A DNA stretch of 64,000 nt from Phyllobacterium sp. 21LDTY02-6 (GCF_023554255.2 NZ_JAMJWD020000003.1:434001-498000); one strand, 5' to 3'; shown: positions 42,868 to 52,952, counted from the stretch's first letter. A program made the numbers and translations. The notes: generated by a model not told the origin, from the sequence alone.

Positions 42868-42887
42868 TCAGACATAAAGGAAAGCCG

Positions 42888-43892
<1,005 letters not shown>

Positions 43893-43901
43893 GCCACGGC
43901 C

Positions 43902-45278
43902 TCAGTCGAATATCTTGCCGGGGTTCATTATTCCGCGCGGGTCGAGAAGGGTCTTGACCGATCGCATCAGCGAGAATTTCACCGGATCGGCATAGGCGCC
44001 GAGCTCGGTCTTTTTCTCGCTGCCGATGCCATGTTCGGCCGAGAAGGAACCGCCAACCGCGCGCAGATCGCCATAAAGCGCCGCCTTGGCCGCATCCTTG
44101 TCGGCAGGGCTGGAGACGCCGGCGATGCCGACATGGAGATTTCCATCCCCGAGATGGCCGAACACGAAGCCTGACAGTCCGATCCGCGCGAGGCGCTGGT
44201 AGAAGCCGTCCAGCCAGGCATCGAGAGCATCGAGCGGCACCGAGACATCGAACCACAGGCTGGTGGGGTGGATGCGGTTAACGACATTGCTGTCTTCGCG
44301 TATGTTCCATATCTCGGACCGTTCCTTGCCATTGCGGGCGATGAGCGCGTCGATGACGGCGGCGCTTTCGAGCGGTGCGGTCAGTGCGGCTTCTAGCTGC
44401 TCCTGCGCCCGCGACGCGTCATTGGCATCGTTCTCGACGATCAGGTAGGCCGGTGCCGGCGCGAACTGCGCGAGCGACGGCGGACCGAGCGTTTGCGCTG
44501 CGAGGCCGAAATAGTCCTCTACCATGAATTCGCAGCGCAGGAGGCCAAGCTCGCGATTGACGTTGAGCTCGTGGAACAGGCCGACCGCGGCGGTGACGCT
44601 GCTGCAGGCGACGAGCGCGGTGGCCGTGTGGCGTTCGCGGGGGACGAGCTTGATCACCGCCCTTGTCACCATGCCGAGCGTGCCTTCGGAGCCGATGAAC
44701 AATTGCTTCAGATCGTAGCCTTCGTTGGACTTGGCGACCTTGGCCATGTCGCGCATGATGCGCCCGTCGGGGAGGACGGCTTCCAGCCCCAATATGCGCT
44801 GGCGCATCGTGCCGTGGCGGAATGCGTCCATGCCGCCGGCATTGGTCGCGATCATGCCGCCGATGGTGGCGCTTCCCCGCGATGCAAGATCGATGCCCGG
44901 CGAAAGTCCGTGCTGCGCGGCTGCATCCTGCAACGCCTGCAGCGTTACCCCCGCCTGCACCACCGCAATGCCGGCCTCCGCGGATATTTCCTCGATCTGG
45001 GCCAGCAACGACAGCGAAAGGATGATTTGGCCGGGGCGCGAGACACCGCCGCCGACAAGGCCGGTCCGCCCGCCATGCGGGACGATAGCTATGGCGCTTT
45101 CGTTGCAGAGCGCGGCAATCCGCGAAACCTGGTCCACCGTGGCCGGGCTGACCAGCACCGCCGCATCGAGATTGCGCGGATCGGCACCGCCGTCGAGCAG
45201 GCCTATGGCATCGCCGGTCTTCAGATTGCGGTCGCCGACGATGGCGCGCAGCCTGTCCAGAATGTGTTCGTCGATCAT
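43902..45278 (-). CDS. FAD-binding oxidase (D-lactate/D-2-hydroxyacid dehydrogenase type)
   Basis: A 458-residue flavoprotein of the FAD-linked oxidase C-terminal family (GlcD/D2HGDH/DLD). The FAD-binding part has IAIVPHGGRTGLVGGGV and SRGSATIGGMIATNAGG (17 residues); the C-terminal part has the substrate/metal block FGHLGDGNLHVGI and AEHGIGSEKKTELG. It oxidises a D-2-hydroxy acid. ATG at 45278 overlaps the stop of the upstream permease gene (ATGA), so it is the last gene of the polyamine-type ABC operon. A much longer antisense-like frame upstream is discounted. Confidence 0.9.
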   Translation of the reverse strand: MIDEHILDRLRAIVGDRNLKTGDAIGLLDGGADPRNLDAAVLVSPATVDQVSRIAALCNESAIAIVPHGGRTGLVGGGVSRPGQIILSLSLLAQIEEISAEAGIAVVQAGVTLQALQDAAAQHGLSPGIDLASRGSATIGGMIATNAGGMDAFRHGTMRQRILGLEAVLPDGRIMRDMAKVAKSNEGYDLKQLFIGSEGTLGMVTRAVIKLVPRERHTATALVACSSVTAAVGLFHELNVNRELGLLRCEFMVEDYFGLAAQTLGPPSLAQFAPAPAYLIVENDANDASRAQEQLEAALTAPLESAAVIDALIARNGKERSEIWNIREDSNVVNRIHPTSLWFDVSVPLDALDAWLDGFYQRLARIGLSGFVFGHLGDGNLHVGIAGVSSPADKDAAKAALYGDLRAVGGSFSAEHGIGSEKKTELGAYADPVKFSLMRSVKTLLDPRGIMNPGKIFD

Positions 45279-46087
45279 TGCGGGTCCGAATCCGTACGGC
45301 GCTCGAGATAGATGCGCGCGGCGAGGATGATGGCGGTCACGACGATAAGCACGACGGAGATCGCCGCGATGGCCGGGTCGATATTGTCGCGCAGGCCCAT
45401 CCACATCAGCCGCGGCAGGGTGATGGCGTTGACGCTGGTTATGAACAGGGTCACGCCGATCTCCTCCCACGAAAGGACGAAGGACAGCAGCGCCGCGGTC
45501 AGGATGCCGAACTTGATGTTGGGGATGATGATGCGGACGGCGCGGGTGGCAAGGTTTGCACCGAGGCCGCGCGCGGCAAGGTCGATACGCCTGTCGACCT
45601 GATAGAGCGCGACGAGGATGAGCACGACCGCGAAGGGCGTGGTCATCACCGCATGGGCGAGGGCGACACCGAGCCAGGTGTCGTAGCCGACCCAGCTGTT
45701 GAAGCTCGAAAGTGCGGTCATCAGGAAATAGAGCGTCATTGCCGAGACGACGGGCGGCACCACGAGCGGCAGCAGGACGAAACCGATCAGGATCGCGGAG
45801 AACCTCGGCTGCAGCATCCAGATGCCGAGGCCGAACAGGGTGGCGAGCGCGGTTGCTATCAGGCTCGACACTATGCCGATCCTCAGGCTGAGGAGGATGC
45901 TCTGCCCCCAGGCGGGATTGTCGAGCAGGGCCTGGTAGTGGCGCAGCGACAATGTCCCGCTGGGCATGGAGAGGAAGCGGGCAGGGGTGAACGATACGGG
46001 TATCACCGCCAGCAGCGGCATGAGCAGGAACAGCGCCACTGCCGTCGCGAGGAGGAGGATGATGGGGCCGGGTCGCGTCGATACCAT
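45275..46087 (-). CDS. ABC transporter permease (PotC type)
   Basis: A 270-residue inner-membrane permease of the spermidine/putrescine and related importer class. It has helix 1 at IILLLATAVALFLLMPLLAV (20 residues) and the EAA-like loop IDLAARGLGANLATRAVRII (20 residues). It starts 2 nt after the stop of the PotB-type permease. The pair, the binding protein and the PotA-type ATPase form a complete importer. Confidence 0.92.
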   Translation of the reverse strand: MVSTRPGPIILLLATAVALFLLMPLLAVIPVSFTPARFLSMPSGTLSLRHYQALLDNPAWGQSILLSLRIGIVSSLIATALATLFGLGIWMLQPRFSAILIGFVLLPLVVPPVVSAMTLYFLMTALSSFNSWVGYDTWLGVALAHAVMTTPFAVVLILVALYQVDRRIDLAARGLGANLATRAVRIIIPNIKFGILTAALLSFVLSWEEIGVTLFITSVNAITLPRLMWMGLRDNIDPAIAAISVVLIVVTAIILAARIYLERRTDSDPQ

Positions 46088-46089
46088 GA

Positions 46090-46917
46090 TCAGCCCACCA
46101 GATGCGCAGGTTTGATGAAGCGCCGCAACAAGGCGAGCAGGATGCCGATGACGAGGACGAGCGCAACGCTGATCGCGGCGCCCAGTCCCCAGTCCGGGCT
46201 CTGGAATATGCGCAGATAGACGAGTTCGGCGACCATGACGCTGCGTCCACCGCCGAGGATGGCGGGCGTGACGAAGAAGCCGAGCGCAAAGACGAAGACG
46301 ATCAGGGCGGCGCCGATGATCCCGCCCGAGGTGAGGGGCACGAAGATCGTCCAGAATGTCCGGGTCCGCGACGAACCCATGCCGCGCGCCGCCAGAAGAA
46401 TGCGTTCATCGACATTGCGCATGGCGGAGGCGATGGGGAAGACGGCGAAAGGTATGAGGAAATGCGTCATGCCGATGATGACGCCGAGTTCGTTGCGGGC
46501 GAGAGCCAGCGGCTCGCTGATGATGCCCGCCGATTGCAGCCAGCTGTTGATCAGGCCGCGGTTGGACAGCATGGCGAGCCAGCCGAAAGCCCGCGTCAGC
46601 ACCGAAATCCAGAAGGGGACGAGGATGCAGAATTCGGCGAGCATGCGTTGCACCCGGCTGCCGCGAACCCAGACATAGGCGATGGCATAGGCGGCGGCCA
46701 GCGACAGCACCGTCACCGCCAGGCAGATGCGCAGCGTGCGGATGAAGACGGAATGCACCAGCGGGTCGGTCAGCAGCGCCTTGTATTGCCCGATGCCCGG
46801 CTCGGGAAGGGTGAAGCTCCAGCGCACGACCCCGAGGAACGGCACGACATAGGCCAGCCCGAGAAAGAGCAGCAATGGCGCAAGCAGAAGGAGCTTCCTG
46901 AGGAGAGCCGGGTTCAC
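46090..46917 (-). CDS. ABC transporter permease (PotB type)
   Basis: A 275-residue inner-membrane permease with helix 1 at LLLLAPLLLFLGLAYVVPFL (20 residues), RAFGWLAMLSNRGLINSWL (19 residues) and the EAA-like loop LLAARGMGSSRTRTFWTIFV (20 residues). The gene is preceded on its strand by a 75-bp gap containing a strong GC-rich hairpin after the binding-protein gene. Confidence 0.92.
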   Translation of the reverse strand: MNPALLRKLLLLAPLLLFLGLAYVVPFLGVVRWSFTLPEPGIGQYKALLTDPLVHSVFIRTLRICLAVTVLSLAAAYAIAYVWVRGSRVQRMLAEFCILVPFWISVLTRAFGWLAMLSNRGLINSWLQSAGIISEPLALARNELGVIIGMTHFLIPFAVFPIASAMRNVDERILLAARGMGSSRTRTFWTIFVPLTSGGIIGAALIVFVFALGFFVTPAILGGGRSVMVAELVYLRIFQSPDWGLGAAISVALVLVIGILLALLRRFIKPAHLVG

Positions 46918-46953
46918 ATGCGTTCCTTGTCATTCATGGATGGACGGATGGAC

Positions 46954-46985
46954 GGCCGGCGCGGGCAATGGCCGCCGCGCCGGCC
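46954..46985 (-). repeat. Intercistronic GC-rich hairpin between binding protein and permease genes
   Basis: GGCCGGCGCG (46954-46963) and CGCGCCGGCC (46976-46985) form a perfect 10-bp stem around a 12-nt loop that can also fold. No T-tract follows on the minus strand. It probably stabilises the binding-protein mRNA 3' end. Confidence 0.55.
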
Positions 46986-46992
46986 CTCATGC

Positions 46993-48108
46993 TCAGGACG
47001 AGATGATCTTCGTATATTCGTCGAAAGCCTTGCCGTAGTTTTCGGCATACCATTCCATGTCCAGCGGAACCTGTTTCGACATATTGGCCGGATCGACGCA
47101 ATTGATGCGCTTCTTGTCCTCGGGGATCAGTGCATCGGTGGCAGGATTTGCCGGGCCCTGGCCGAGAAGATTGAACATTTCGAGCTGGCGCTCCGGCGTC
47201 TGCGCGCTGGCGATGAATTTCATCGCATTGTCCTTGCCGCCCGGATTGTTCTTCATCACCGCCAATGCGCCGGGCGAGATGAGGCCCTGGTCCCAGATGA
47301 ACTTGATCGTTCCGCCGGAATCCTGCTCGATCAGCTGCGCCCTCGTCGACCAGATGAGTGCCATGGAGGCTTCACCGTCGATCAGGACCGACTGGCTCTC
47401 CGCGCCGCCGCCCCAATAGGCAACGACATTTTCCTTGAACGAGGCGATCTTGTCATGCGCGCGCTTCAGGTCCAGCGGATAGAGCTTCTCCGGTGCCACG
47501 CCATCGCCCATCAGCGCCGCTTCCCACATGGCGGCGCCCCATTTGTACATCGAACGCTTGCCGGGAAATTTCTTCACGTCGAAGAAGTCGGCCATGCCGG
47601 TCGGCACCTGGTCGCCGAATTTCGATGAATCATAGGCGATGATATAGGAGAAGAAGTAGGTGGATGCCGCCGTGTCCCAGCCGAAGCCCGGCCGCATCTT
47701 GTTCTTGTCGACGATGCCGTAGTCGATCGGCTCCAGCATTCCCTGCTTGCCGAGCGAGATCCCGGAGAACGGGTCGATGTCGAGGAGATCCCAGCTCGGC
47801 TTGCCGCTCTTGAACTGCGCCGTGATCGCGCCTTCGGTCGGACCGGAGCCATCCATCTTCACAGCGACGCCAGACTCCTTGGTGAAGGGCTGGCCGTAGG
47901 CCTTGTCATAGGCGGTCATGGCATCGCCGCCCCAATTGACCAGCACCAGTTCCTTCGCCTGGGCGTATGAGCCGGTGGCGCGGAGCAAAGCGGGTCCGCC
48001 GGCGAGCAGCATCGCCGCGATCTGGGTAAAGCGGCGCCGGCTGATCTCGCCCTTGTCCACCTTGCTGGCCAGTATTTCCAGGCAGTCTTTCTGAAAGGCA
48101 TTGTCCAT
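46993..48108 (-). CDS. Polyamine/carboxylate-type ABC solute-binding protein (Tat-exported)
   Basis: A 371-residue PotD-like binding protein. The N terminus has a Tat motif SRRRFTQIAA (about 24-33), then AMLLAGGPALLRATGSYAQA (20 residues) ending in AQA. The mature part begins ELVLVNWGGDAMTAYDKAYG (20 residues), typical of the polyamine/2-aminoethylphosphonate/Fe-type class, and has QSVLIDGEASMALIWSTRAQ (20 residues). It is the second gene after the ATPase in the operon ATPase-binding protein-PotB-PotC-FAD oxidase. The ligand is not known. Confidence 0.92.
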   Translation of the reverse strand: MDNAFQKDCLEILASKVDKGEISRRRFTQIAAMLLAGGPALLRATGSYAQAKELVLVNWGGDAMTAYDKAYGQPFTKESGVAVKMDGSGPTEGAITAQFKSGKPSWDLLDIDPFSGISLGKQGMLEPIDYGIVDKNKMRPGFGWDTAASTYFFSYIIAYDSSKFGDQVPTGMADFFDVKKFPGKRSMYKWGAAMWEAALMGDGVAPEKLYPLDLKRAHDKIASFKENVVAYWGGGAESQSVLIDGEASMALIWSTRAQLIEQDSGGTIKFIWDQGLISPGALAVMKNNPGGKDNAMKFIASAQTPERQLEMFNLLGQGPANPATDALIPEDKKRINCVDPANMSKQVPLDMEWYAENYGKAFDEYTKIISS

Positions 48109-48153
48109 GTTTTTTCCCTCTGGATCGTTATGTTCGTTTCAGATTCCGTCTGC

Positions 48154-49257
48154 CTAACTCCCATCGGGCAGCAAGAAACCTTGCTCTGCGGGCCAGGATA
48201 CCCACACGTCCTTCGAAGTGATATTGCCGGCATTCACCGTGGGCATCGATACGGCGAGACCGACGCCGCCATTGGTGCGCAGATGATATTTCGTCGAGCC
48301 GCCGAGATAGGTCTCGGCTTCGATCGTGCAGGCAACGGAATTCTCGCCATCGGCACCGCTTCTTGACGAGATGCGCATATGTTCGGGCCGCACCGCGGCG
48401 ACGCCGCCGCTTTTCGGCGCGGTTCCATTGGCGGTCAGGACGATCGTCCGTTGTTCGAACCGTCCCTCGGCCCGGTCGCCGTTCAGGCTGAAATCTTCGA
48501 GCGGCAGCAGATTGATCTCGCCGAGGAACTCCGCCACGAACCGGCTTGCCGGCCTTTCATAGACATGCTGGGGACGGCCGATCTGTAGAAGCTCGCCATG
48601 ATTGAAGATCGCCACGCGCGAGGAGAGCGCCAGCGCTTCCGATTGATCGTGGGTGACGAAGACGAATGTCGTGCCGGTCTCCTGGTGGAGGCGTCTCACT
48701 TCCTCCTGCATCATTTCCCGCAGGTTCTTGTCGAGCGCCGAAAAAGGTTCGTCCAGCAACAGGACGGATGGCTCGAAAGCCAGTGCCCGGGCAAGCGCGA
48801 CGCGCTGCTGCTGCCCGCCGGACAGGCGCGACGGCAATTTCTTTTCATGGCCCGAAAGCCCGACCCGCTCCACCATTTCGCCGACGCGCCGCTTGATCTC
48901 GGCCGACGGGCGGCGTCGGACCTTCAGGGGAAAGGCGATGTTCTGCTCGACGGTCAGGTGCGGAAACAGCGCATAGCCCTGGAACACCATGCCATAGGAC
49001 CGCTCTTCCGCCGGAACATCGGTGATGTCCTTGCCGTTCATCATGAGACGGCCGGTGGTCGGGGCAAGAAACCCGGCGAGGATCATCAGGAAGGTCGTTT
49101 TGCCGGAACCGGAGGGCCCGAGAAGCGTGAGGAATTCGCCGCGTCCGATATCGAGCGTCAGATCCTTCAGCGCGTGGAAGGCACCGAATGTCTTGCCGAT
49201 GGATACAGCCTTGATCTCGGCGGCGTTTGCGTCGCTGAGGTGCATGCTTTGAGGCAT
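48154..49257 (-). CDS. ABC transporter ATP-binding protein (PotA type)
   Basis: A 367-residue ATPase with Walker A GPSGSGKTT, Q-loop MVFQGYALFPH, signature LSGGQQQRVALARAL, Walker B VLLLDEPFSALD and H-loop VFVTHDQ. A C-terminal TOBE domain follows. ATG at 49257 has AGAGGA about 7 nt upstream. It is the first gene of its operon; the 119-bp gap upstream holds a GTGAA-N5-TTCAC dyad that the LysR regulator may recognise. Confidence 0.93.
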   Translation of the reverse strand: MPQSMHLSDANAAEIKAVSIGKTFGAFHALKDLTLDIGRGEFLTLLGPSGSGKTTFLMILAGFLAPTTGRLMMNGKDITDVPAEERSYGMVFQGYALFPHLTVEQNIAFPLKVRRRPSAEIKRRVGEMVERVGLSGHEKKLPSRLSGGQQQRVALARALAFEPSVLLLDEPFSALDKNLREMMQEEVRRLHQETGTTFVFVTHDQSEALALSSRVAIFNHGELLQIGRPQHVYERPASRFVAEFLGEINLLPLEDFSLNGDRAEGRFEQRTIVLTANGTAPKSGGVAAVRPEHMRISSRSGADGENSVACTIEAETYLGGSTKYHLRTNGGVGLAVSMPTVNAGNITSKDVWVSWPAEQGFLLPDGS

Positions 49258-49337
49258 CCTTGTCCTCTTCCCCTTCGTTTGGAGGAAGCGTAGGCACAAT
49301 CGCCCTTGACGACAATTGAATAATATTGCCGCGACAC

Positions 49338-49352
49338 GTGAATGATTTTCAC
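49338..49352. promoter_or_regulatory. Putative LysR-type dyad upstream of the ABC operon
   Basis: GTGAA-TGATT-TTCAC is a perfect 5-bp inverted repeat in the promoter region of the polyamine-type ABC operon. A related GTGAA-TGGAA-TTTGCAC lies at 50287-50303 in front of the M20 hydrolase gene. Confidence 0.45.
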
Positions 49353-49376
49353 CTCAAGAGGCGTCCAGCCGGTCGC

Positions 49377-50267
49377 TCAACCACCACGCGTTTGGGATAG
49401 GCGCGAGCGCAACCAGTCCGAGAAGGCGGATTGGGCCGGATGTTTCAGGCGCTCATAGTCGGTGACGAGAAAATAGGACTTCGGGGACTTGATGGCTAGG
49501 TCGAACGGCTTGATCAATTGACCGCCCTGCATGGCTTTCCGGCAGGTCAGTTCATCGCCCATGGCGATGCCCTGCGCGGTGATCGCCGCCGAGAATACGA
49601 GGTTCATGTCGGAAAACACGATGCCGCGCTCGGAATCGGGATTGTCGACATTGGCGAGTGCCAGCCAGCGCGTCCAGTCCTCGAAATCGTCGAGGTGAAG
49701 CAGCGTCGCGCGCAGCAGGTCCTTCGGCTCCGCCAGTCCGCCGAGCTTGTTCAGCAGCACGGGGCTGCACAGCGGCGTGAACTCCACGTCGCATAGCTGC
49801 TCGACCGAGCGGTTGGGCCAGTTACCGTCGCCGAAGGCTATGAACAGATCGACATTGCTGTCGCTCACATCGTCCAGTTTGCGCGGCGTGACGATGCGCA
49901 GGGCGATATCGGGATATTTCTCCTGGAATTCGGCAATATGGGTGCAAAGCCACAAGGAGGCGAACCCGGCCGTGCAACTGACGGTCAGGGGGCCGCTGGT
50001 GCCGGTCGTGCTCTGGCGCCCGCCGGCATCGTCCAGCACGATCAGCGCCTTGCGCACGTCATTGGCATATTTGCGGCCGCGCGGCGTCAGCACGACGCCC
50101 TTGCCGTCCCGTTGCAGCAGCTGGAAGCCGAGATCGCGTTCCAGCAGGCGCAACTGGTGGCTGACTGCGCTCCGCGTCAGGTGAAGCTCTTCCGCGGCGC
50201 GCCAGACGCTGCCATGCCTCGAGAAGCTCTCCAGCGCCCGAAGCGCCTGCGTGGATGGGATGCGCAT
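49377..50267 (-). CDS. LysR family transcriptional regulator
   Basis: A 296-residue LTTR close to the GcvA type. The helix-turn-helix is SVWRAAEELHLTRSAVSHQL (20 residues), about 20-39, followed by LLERDLGFQLLQRDGKGVVL (20 residues). The ligand domain starts GPLTVSCTAGFASLWL. It lies between the ABC operon, which has the same orientation, and the divergent M20/hydrolase operon, and probably activates one or both. Confidence 0.92.
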   Translation of the reverse strand: MRIPSTQALRALESFSRHGSVWRAAEELHLTRSAVSHQLRLLERDLGFQLLQRDGKGVVLTPRGRKYANDVRKALIVLDDAGGRQSTTGTSGPLTVSCTAGFASLWLCTHIAEFQEKYPDIALRIVTPRKLDDVSDSNVDLFIAFGDGNWPNRSVEQLCDVEFTPLCSPVLLNKLGGLAEPKDLLRATLLHLDDFEDWTRWLALANVDNPDSERGIVFSDMNLVFSAAITAQGIAMGDELTCRKAMQGGQLIKPFDLAIKSPKSYFLVTDYERLKHPAQSAFSDWLRSRLSQTRGG

Positions 50268-50286
50268 CTATGCCTTTGGCTGAAAG

Positions 50287-50303
50287 GTGAATGGAATTTG
50301 CAC
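50287..50303. promoter_or_regulatory. Putative LysR-type site in the LysR/M20 divergent gap
   Basis: GTGAA-TGGAA-TTTGCAC at 50287-50303 resembles the dyad at 49338-49352 in its GTGAATG left arm and TT..CAC right arm. It lies about 20 bp from the LysR start. Confidence 0.35.
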
Positions 50304-50373
50304 GTTTTGCGAAAACATATCACTTTTTGCCGCCCGTGCCAGATGGTTATCTGCGCCAAAGGGGAGGCGCATC

Positions 50374-51975
50374 GTGGCGACAGCGGCAGCGGAAACGGCA
50401 ATCAGCCACATCGATCACCATCGCGGCGATCTTTCGCAATGGACGCGGACCATATTCGAATATGGCGAGACGGCCTGGCGCGAATACCAGTCTGCCGATT
50501 GGTATGTGCAGCTTCTGCGCGGCGAAGGTTTCGACGTCGAGGTCGGCTCCGGCGGCATGCCGACGGCGTTTTGCGCCCATTGGACCAACAAGGCCGGCAC
50601 GAACGCCACATCGCCGATCATCGGCATGTATGCCGAATATGATGCAGTGCCCGGCAATTGCCAGAACGCATCGACCCGCCAGGAGCCGCGGCCGGGCCTC
50701 AATGTCCACGCCGGCGGACATACCGACCCGCATTCGGCGCTCGGCATTTCCAGCCTTGGCGGCCTGCTTGCCACCAAGGCCGCGATGGAGCGACACGGCA
50801 TGGCGGGAACGCTGCGCTTCACCGGGGAACCCGCAGAGAAGGTGCGCGGCTCGAAGCCCATCCATGCTGCCAAGGGCTATTATGACGGGCTGGCGGGCAT
50901 GATTTCGTTCCATCCGTTCTACATGCTGCCCATGTGCAATACCGTCCGCTGGGATACGCATTGCGGCGCGGCCTATTCGATGATCTACCGGTTCGTCTGC
51001 GACCAGCCCGAACTATGGGGCCGCAGCGACGGCGCACCCATTCCGCAGTCGCATTCGGCGATCCGCGCCCCGGGCGCCAATGATGCGCTGATGATGATGT
51101 ATATGACATCGAAGTCGCTGCGGGATTCGATGCTTCCCCATCAGGGCGGCTGGTCGATCAGCGAGGCCATCCTGACGGCCGGCCAGGCGACGGCGGACAA
51201 TCTGCCGGCGGGGCTGGCTGAAATCCAGTACATGATCCGCGTGCCGACGATCGCTATGGCGGAACAGGTGGCGGCGGCGCTGGACCGTAACGCCGAACAT
51301 GCGGCGGCGCTCAGCGGCTGCCGCATGGAACGGCACTGGGTCTGCAAGTCGAGGCCCGGCCTTGCCAACCACGCCATGGCCGAGATCACATGGGAGGCGT
51401 TGAGTTCCGTCGGTGCGCCGCGCTGGGACGAGCGCGCCAAGGCGCTTGCCCGCGAGATCCAGGCGAATGTCGGGCTGGAAGCGATGGATGAGCCTTTCCT
51501 GGAGGAATGCGAGAGGCTGATCGAGCCACAGGTGGCGGAAGCGATCCTGCGGCAGGACCTGCCGCCCTCGCAGAAGAATTCCACGTCGGACGATTATACG
51601 GACATGAGCTGGCATGCGCCGACGGCGCGTTTCTATGTTGCGCGCCCGGCATTGAAGGCGCCCAAGGGCTTCGTCTATCCGGGCTGGGTGATGAATGCGC
51701 TGGGCGGCATGCCCGAGACCATCGACCCCATGGTGAATGTGGCGGCGAGGACAGTGGCGCTTGCGGCGCTGCGCCTGCTCGAGGATGGTTCGGCGCGCGA
51801 CAGGGCCATGGATGAATTCATCCGGCGCACGGGCGGCGGCATCGGCGGCAGCGAATGGATCGCGCCGCTTTGCGATTACAGGCCGCCGATCGAGTTCCGC
51901 TGGCCGGAATATGTTTCCACGCAACGAGGCCGCGAATGGTGCATCCCGAACGAACATGAGGAGCAACGCCGATGA
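50374..51975 (+). CDS. M20 family amidohydrolase (AbgB-like)
   Basis: A 533-residue metal-dependent amidohydrolase related to AbgB (aminobenzoyl-glutamate utilisation). Metal-site segments are IIGMYAEYDAVPG, AGGHTDPHSALGISSLGGL (19 residues) and GEPAEKVRGSKPIH; a late STSDDYTDMSWHAPTARFY (19 residues) has the final His. The usual Glu-Glu pair reads E-K here, as in some AbgB-type proteins. It removes an acyl or amino acid group by hydrolysis. GTG at 50374 has GGGGAGG 6-7 nt upstream. It overlaps the next gene by 4 nt (ATGA). Confidence 0.88.
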   Translation: MATAAAETAISHIDHHRGDLSQWTRTIFEYGETAWREYQSADWYVQLLRGEGFDVEVGSGGMPTAFCAHWTNKAGTNATSPIIGMYAEYDAVPGNCQNASTRQEPRPGLNVHAGGHTDPHSALGISSLGGLLATKAAMERHGMAGTLRFTGEPAEKVRGSKPIHAAKGYYDGLAGMISFHPFYMLPMCNTVRWDTHCGAAYSMIYRFVCDQPELWGRSDGAPIPQSHSAIRAPGANDALMMMYMTSKSLRDSMLPHQGGWSISEAILTAGQATADNLPAGLAEIQYMIRVPTIAMAEQVAAALDRNAEHAAALSGCRMERHWVCKSRPGLANHAMAEITWEALSSVGAPRWDERAKALAREIQANVGLEAMDEPFLEECERLIEPQVAEAILRQDLPPSQKNSTSDDYTDMSWHAPTARFYVARPALKAPKGFVYPGWVMNALGGMPETIDPMVNVAARTVALAALRLLEDGSARDRAMDEFIRRTGGGIGGSEWIAPLCDYRPPIEFRWPEYVSTQRGREWCIPNEHEEQRR

Positions 51976-52904
51976 CACGCCATGAACAGGGTTTTTCCGA
52001 CGAATTCACGCTGAAACGCCGCAATCCCAATGGCGGCACGGCGCCATTGAAGCAGTGGGGGTTTCGCAACGAGACCGACCCGCTCACCGACGTGCTGCTC
52101 GGTTCGCCGGCCTTCCTGCGGCACATGGCGACGAGTTCGCTCTCCCGCAAGCATCTGCGCGAGGCCCCGTGCAATATCCAGGTCGCGCAGGCGCAGCACA
52201 AGGAACTCGTCTCGGCCTATGAACATTTCGGCGTGCGCATCCACTGGCACGAACCGGAACCGGAACTGCCGATGCAGGTCTATTCGCGCGATTCCAGTGT
52301 CATGACGCCCTATGGCGCGATCATAACGGCCATGGCCAATTGGTGGCGCCGGGGCGAGAACTACGCCGCGATCCGCACCTATGAAAGGCTGGGTATCCCG
52401 ATCTACGACATGGTGACCGCCGGAACCTTCGAAGGCGGCGATTTCAACGTGATCGAGGAAGGTTGCGTCCTCATCGGCTGCGGCGGCGCGCGAACGCAGG
52501 AAGAGGGCGCAAGACAGGTCGAATCCTGGTTCCGCAAGGAAGGCTGGGAGACAAAACTCGCCTTTATCGACGAATATTACGTGCATATCGACCTGATGGT
52601 GGTGCCGATCGCCCCGAAATTGACGGCGGTCTGCCTTGCCTGCACCGAGCCCGGCATCGTCGATTGGCTCAAGGCCAAGGGACATGAGATCATCGACGTT
52701 CCCTTCCAGGACACGATGAATCTCGGCTGCAATTTCATGTCGCTCGGCAATGCGAAAGTCATCGCGCCGACCTCCAGCAAGTCGCTGATCGAGCAATTGC
52801 GCGCCAGAGGCTTCGAAGTCGCTGCGGTGGACATGAGCGAGATCTCCAAGACCGGCGGCGGCATCCACTGCATGGCGCAGGCGCTCATCCGTTCGGCCGC
52901 CTGA
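51972..52904 (+). CDS. Arginine deiminase/amidinotransferase-fold hydrolase (DDAH-like)
   Basis: A 310-residue protein of the guanidino-group modifying family (dimethylarginine dimethylaminohydrolase, arginine deiminase, amidinotransferase). The substrate-binding GTFEGGDFNVI, catalytic His in YYVHIDLMVVPI and nucleophile Cys300 in GGGIHCMAQAL are intact. It attacks a guanidine carbon, releasing an amine or ammonia or transferring an amidino group. Coupled to the M20 hydrolase (ATGA). The substrate is inferred to be a guanidino or N-acyl compound brought in by the adjacent importer. Confidence 0.87.
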   Translation: MTRHEQGFSDEFTLKRRNPNGGTAPLKQWGFRNETDPLTDVLLGSPAFLRHMATSSLSRKHLREAPCNIQVAQAQHKELVSAYEHFGVRIHWHEPEPELPMQVYSRDSSVMTPYGAIITAMANWWRRGENYAAIRTYERLGIPIYDMVTAGTFEGGDFNVIEEGCVLIGCGGARTQEEGARQVESWFRKEGWETKLAFIDEYYVHIDLMVVPIAPKLTAVCLACTEPGIVDWLKAKGHEIIDVPFQDTMNLGCNFMSLGNAKVIAPTSSKSLIEQLRARGFEVAAVDMSEISKTGGGIHCMAQALIRSAA

Positions 52905-52913
52905 AAACAACTG

Positions 52914-52952
52914 GGTGGAACGCTGTTCCACTATTCGGAACAGCGTTCCACC
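52914..52952. repeat. Long perfect inverted repeat made of two TGGAAC-N3-GTTCCA dyads
   Basis: Left arm 52914-52929 and right arm 52937-52952 pair perfectly over 16 bp around a 7-nt loop. Each arm is itself near-palindromic, GGAAC-GCT-GTTCC and GGAAC-AGC-GTTCC, with centres 22 bp apart. It could be a terminator for the hydrolase operon or a tandem operator for the antiporter gene. No T-tract follows. Confidence 0.6.

Noticed and set aside
43902-46289. Reading the FAD oxidase frame as a 795-codon gene.
   Set aside because: The part upstream of 45278 is an out-of-frame reading of two real permease genes; the FAD family begins at ATG 45278, which overlaps the permease stop.
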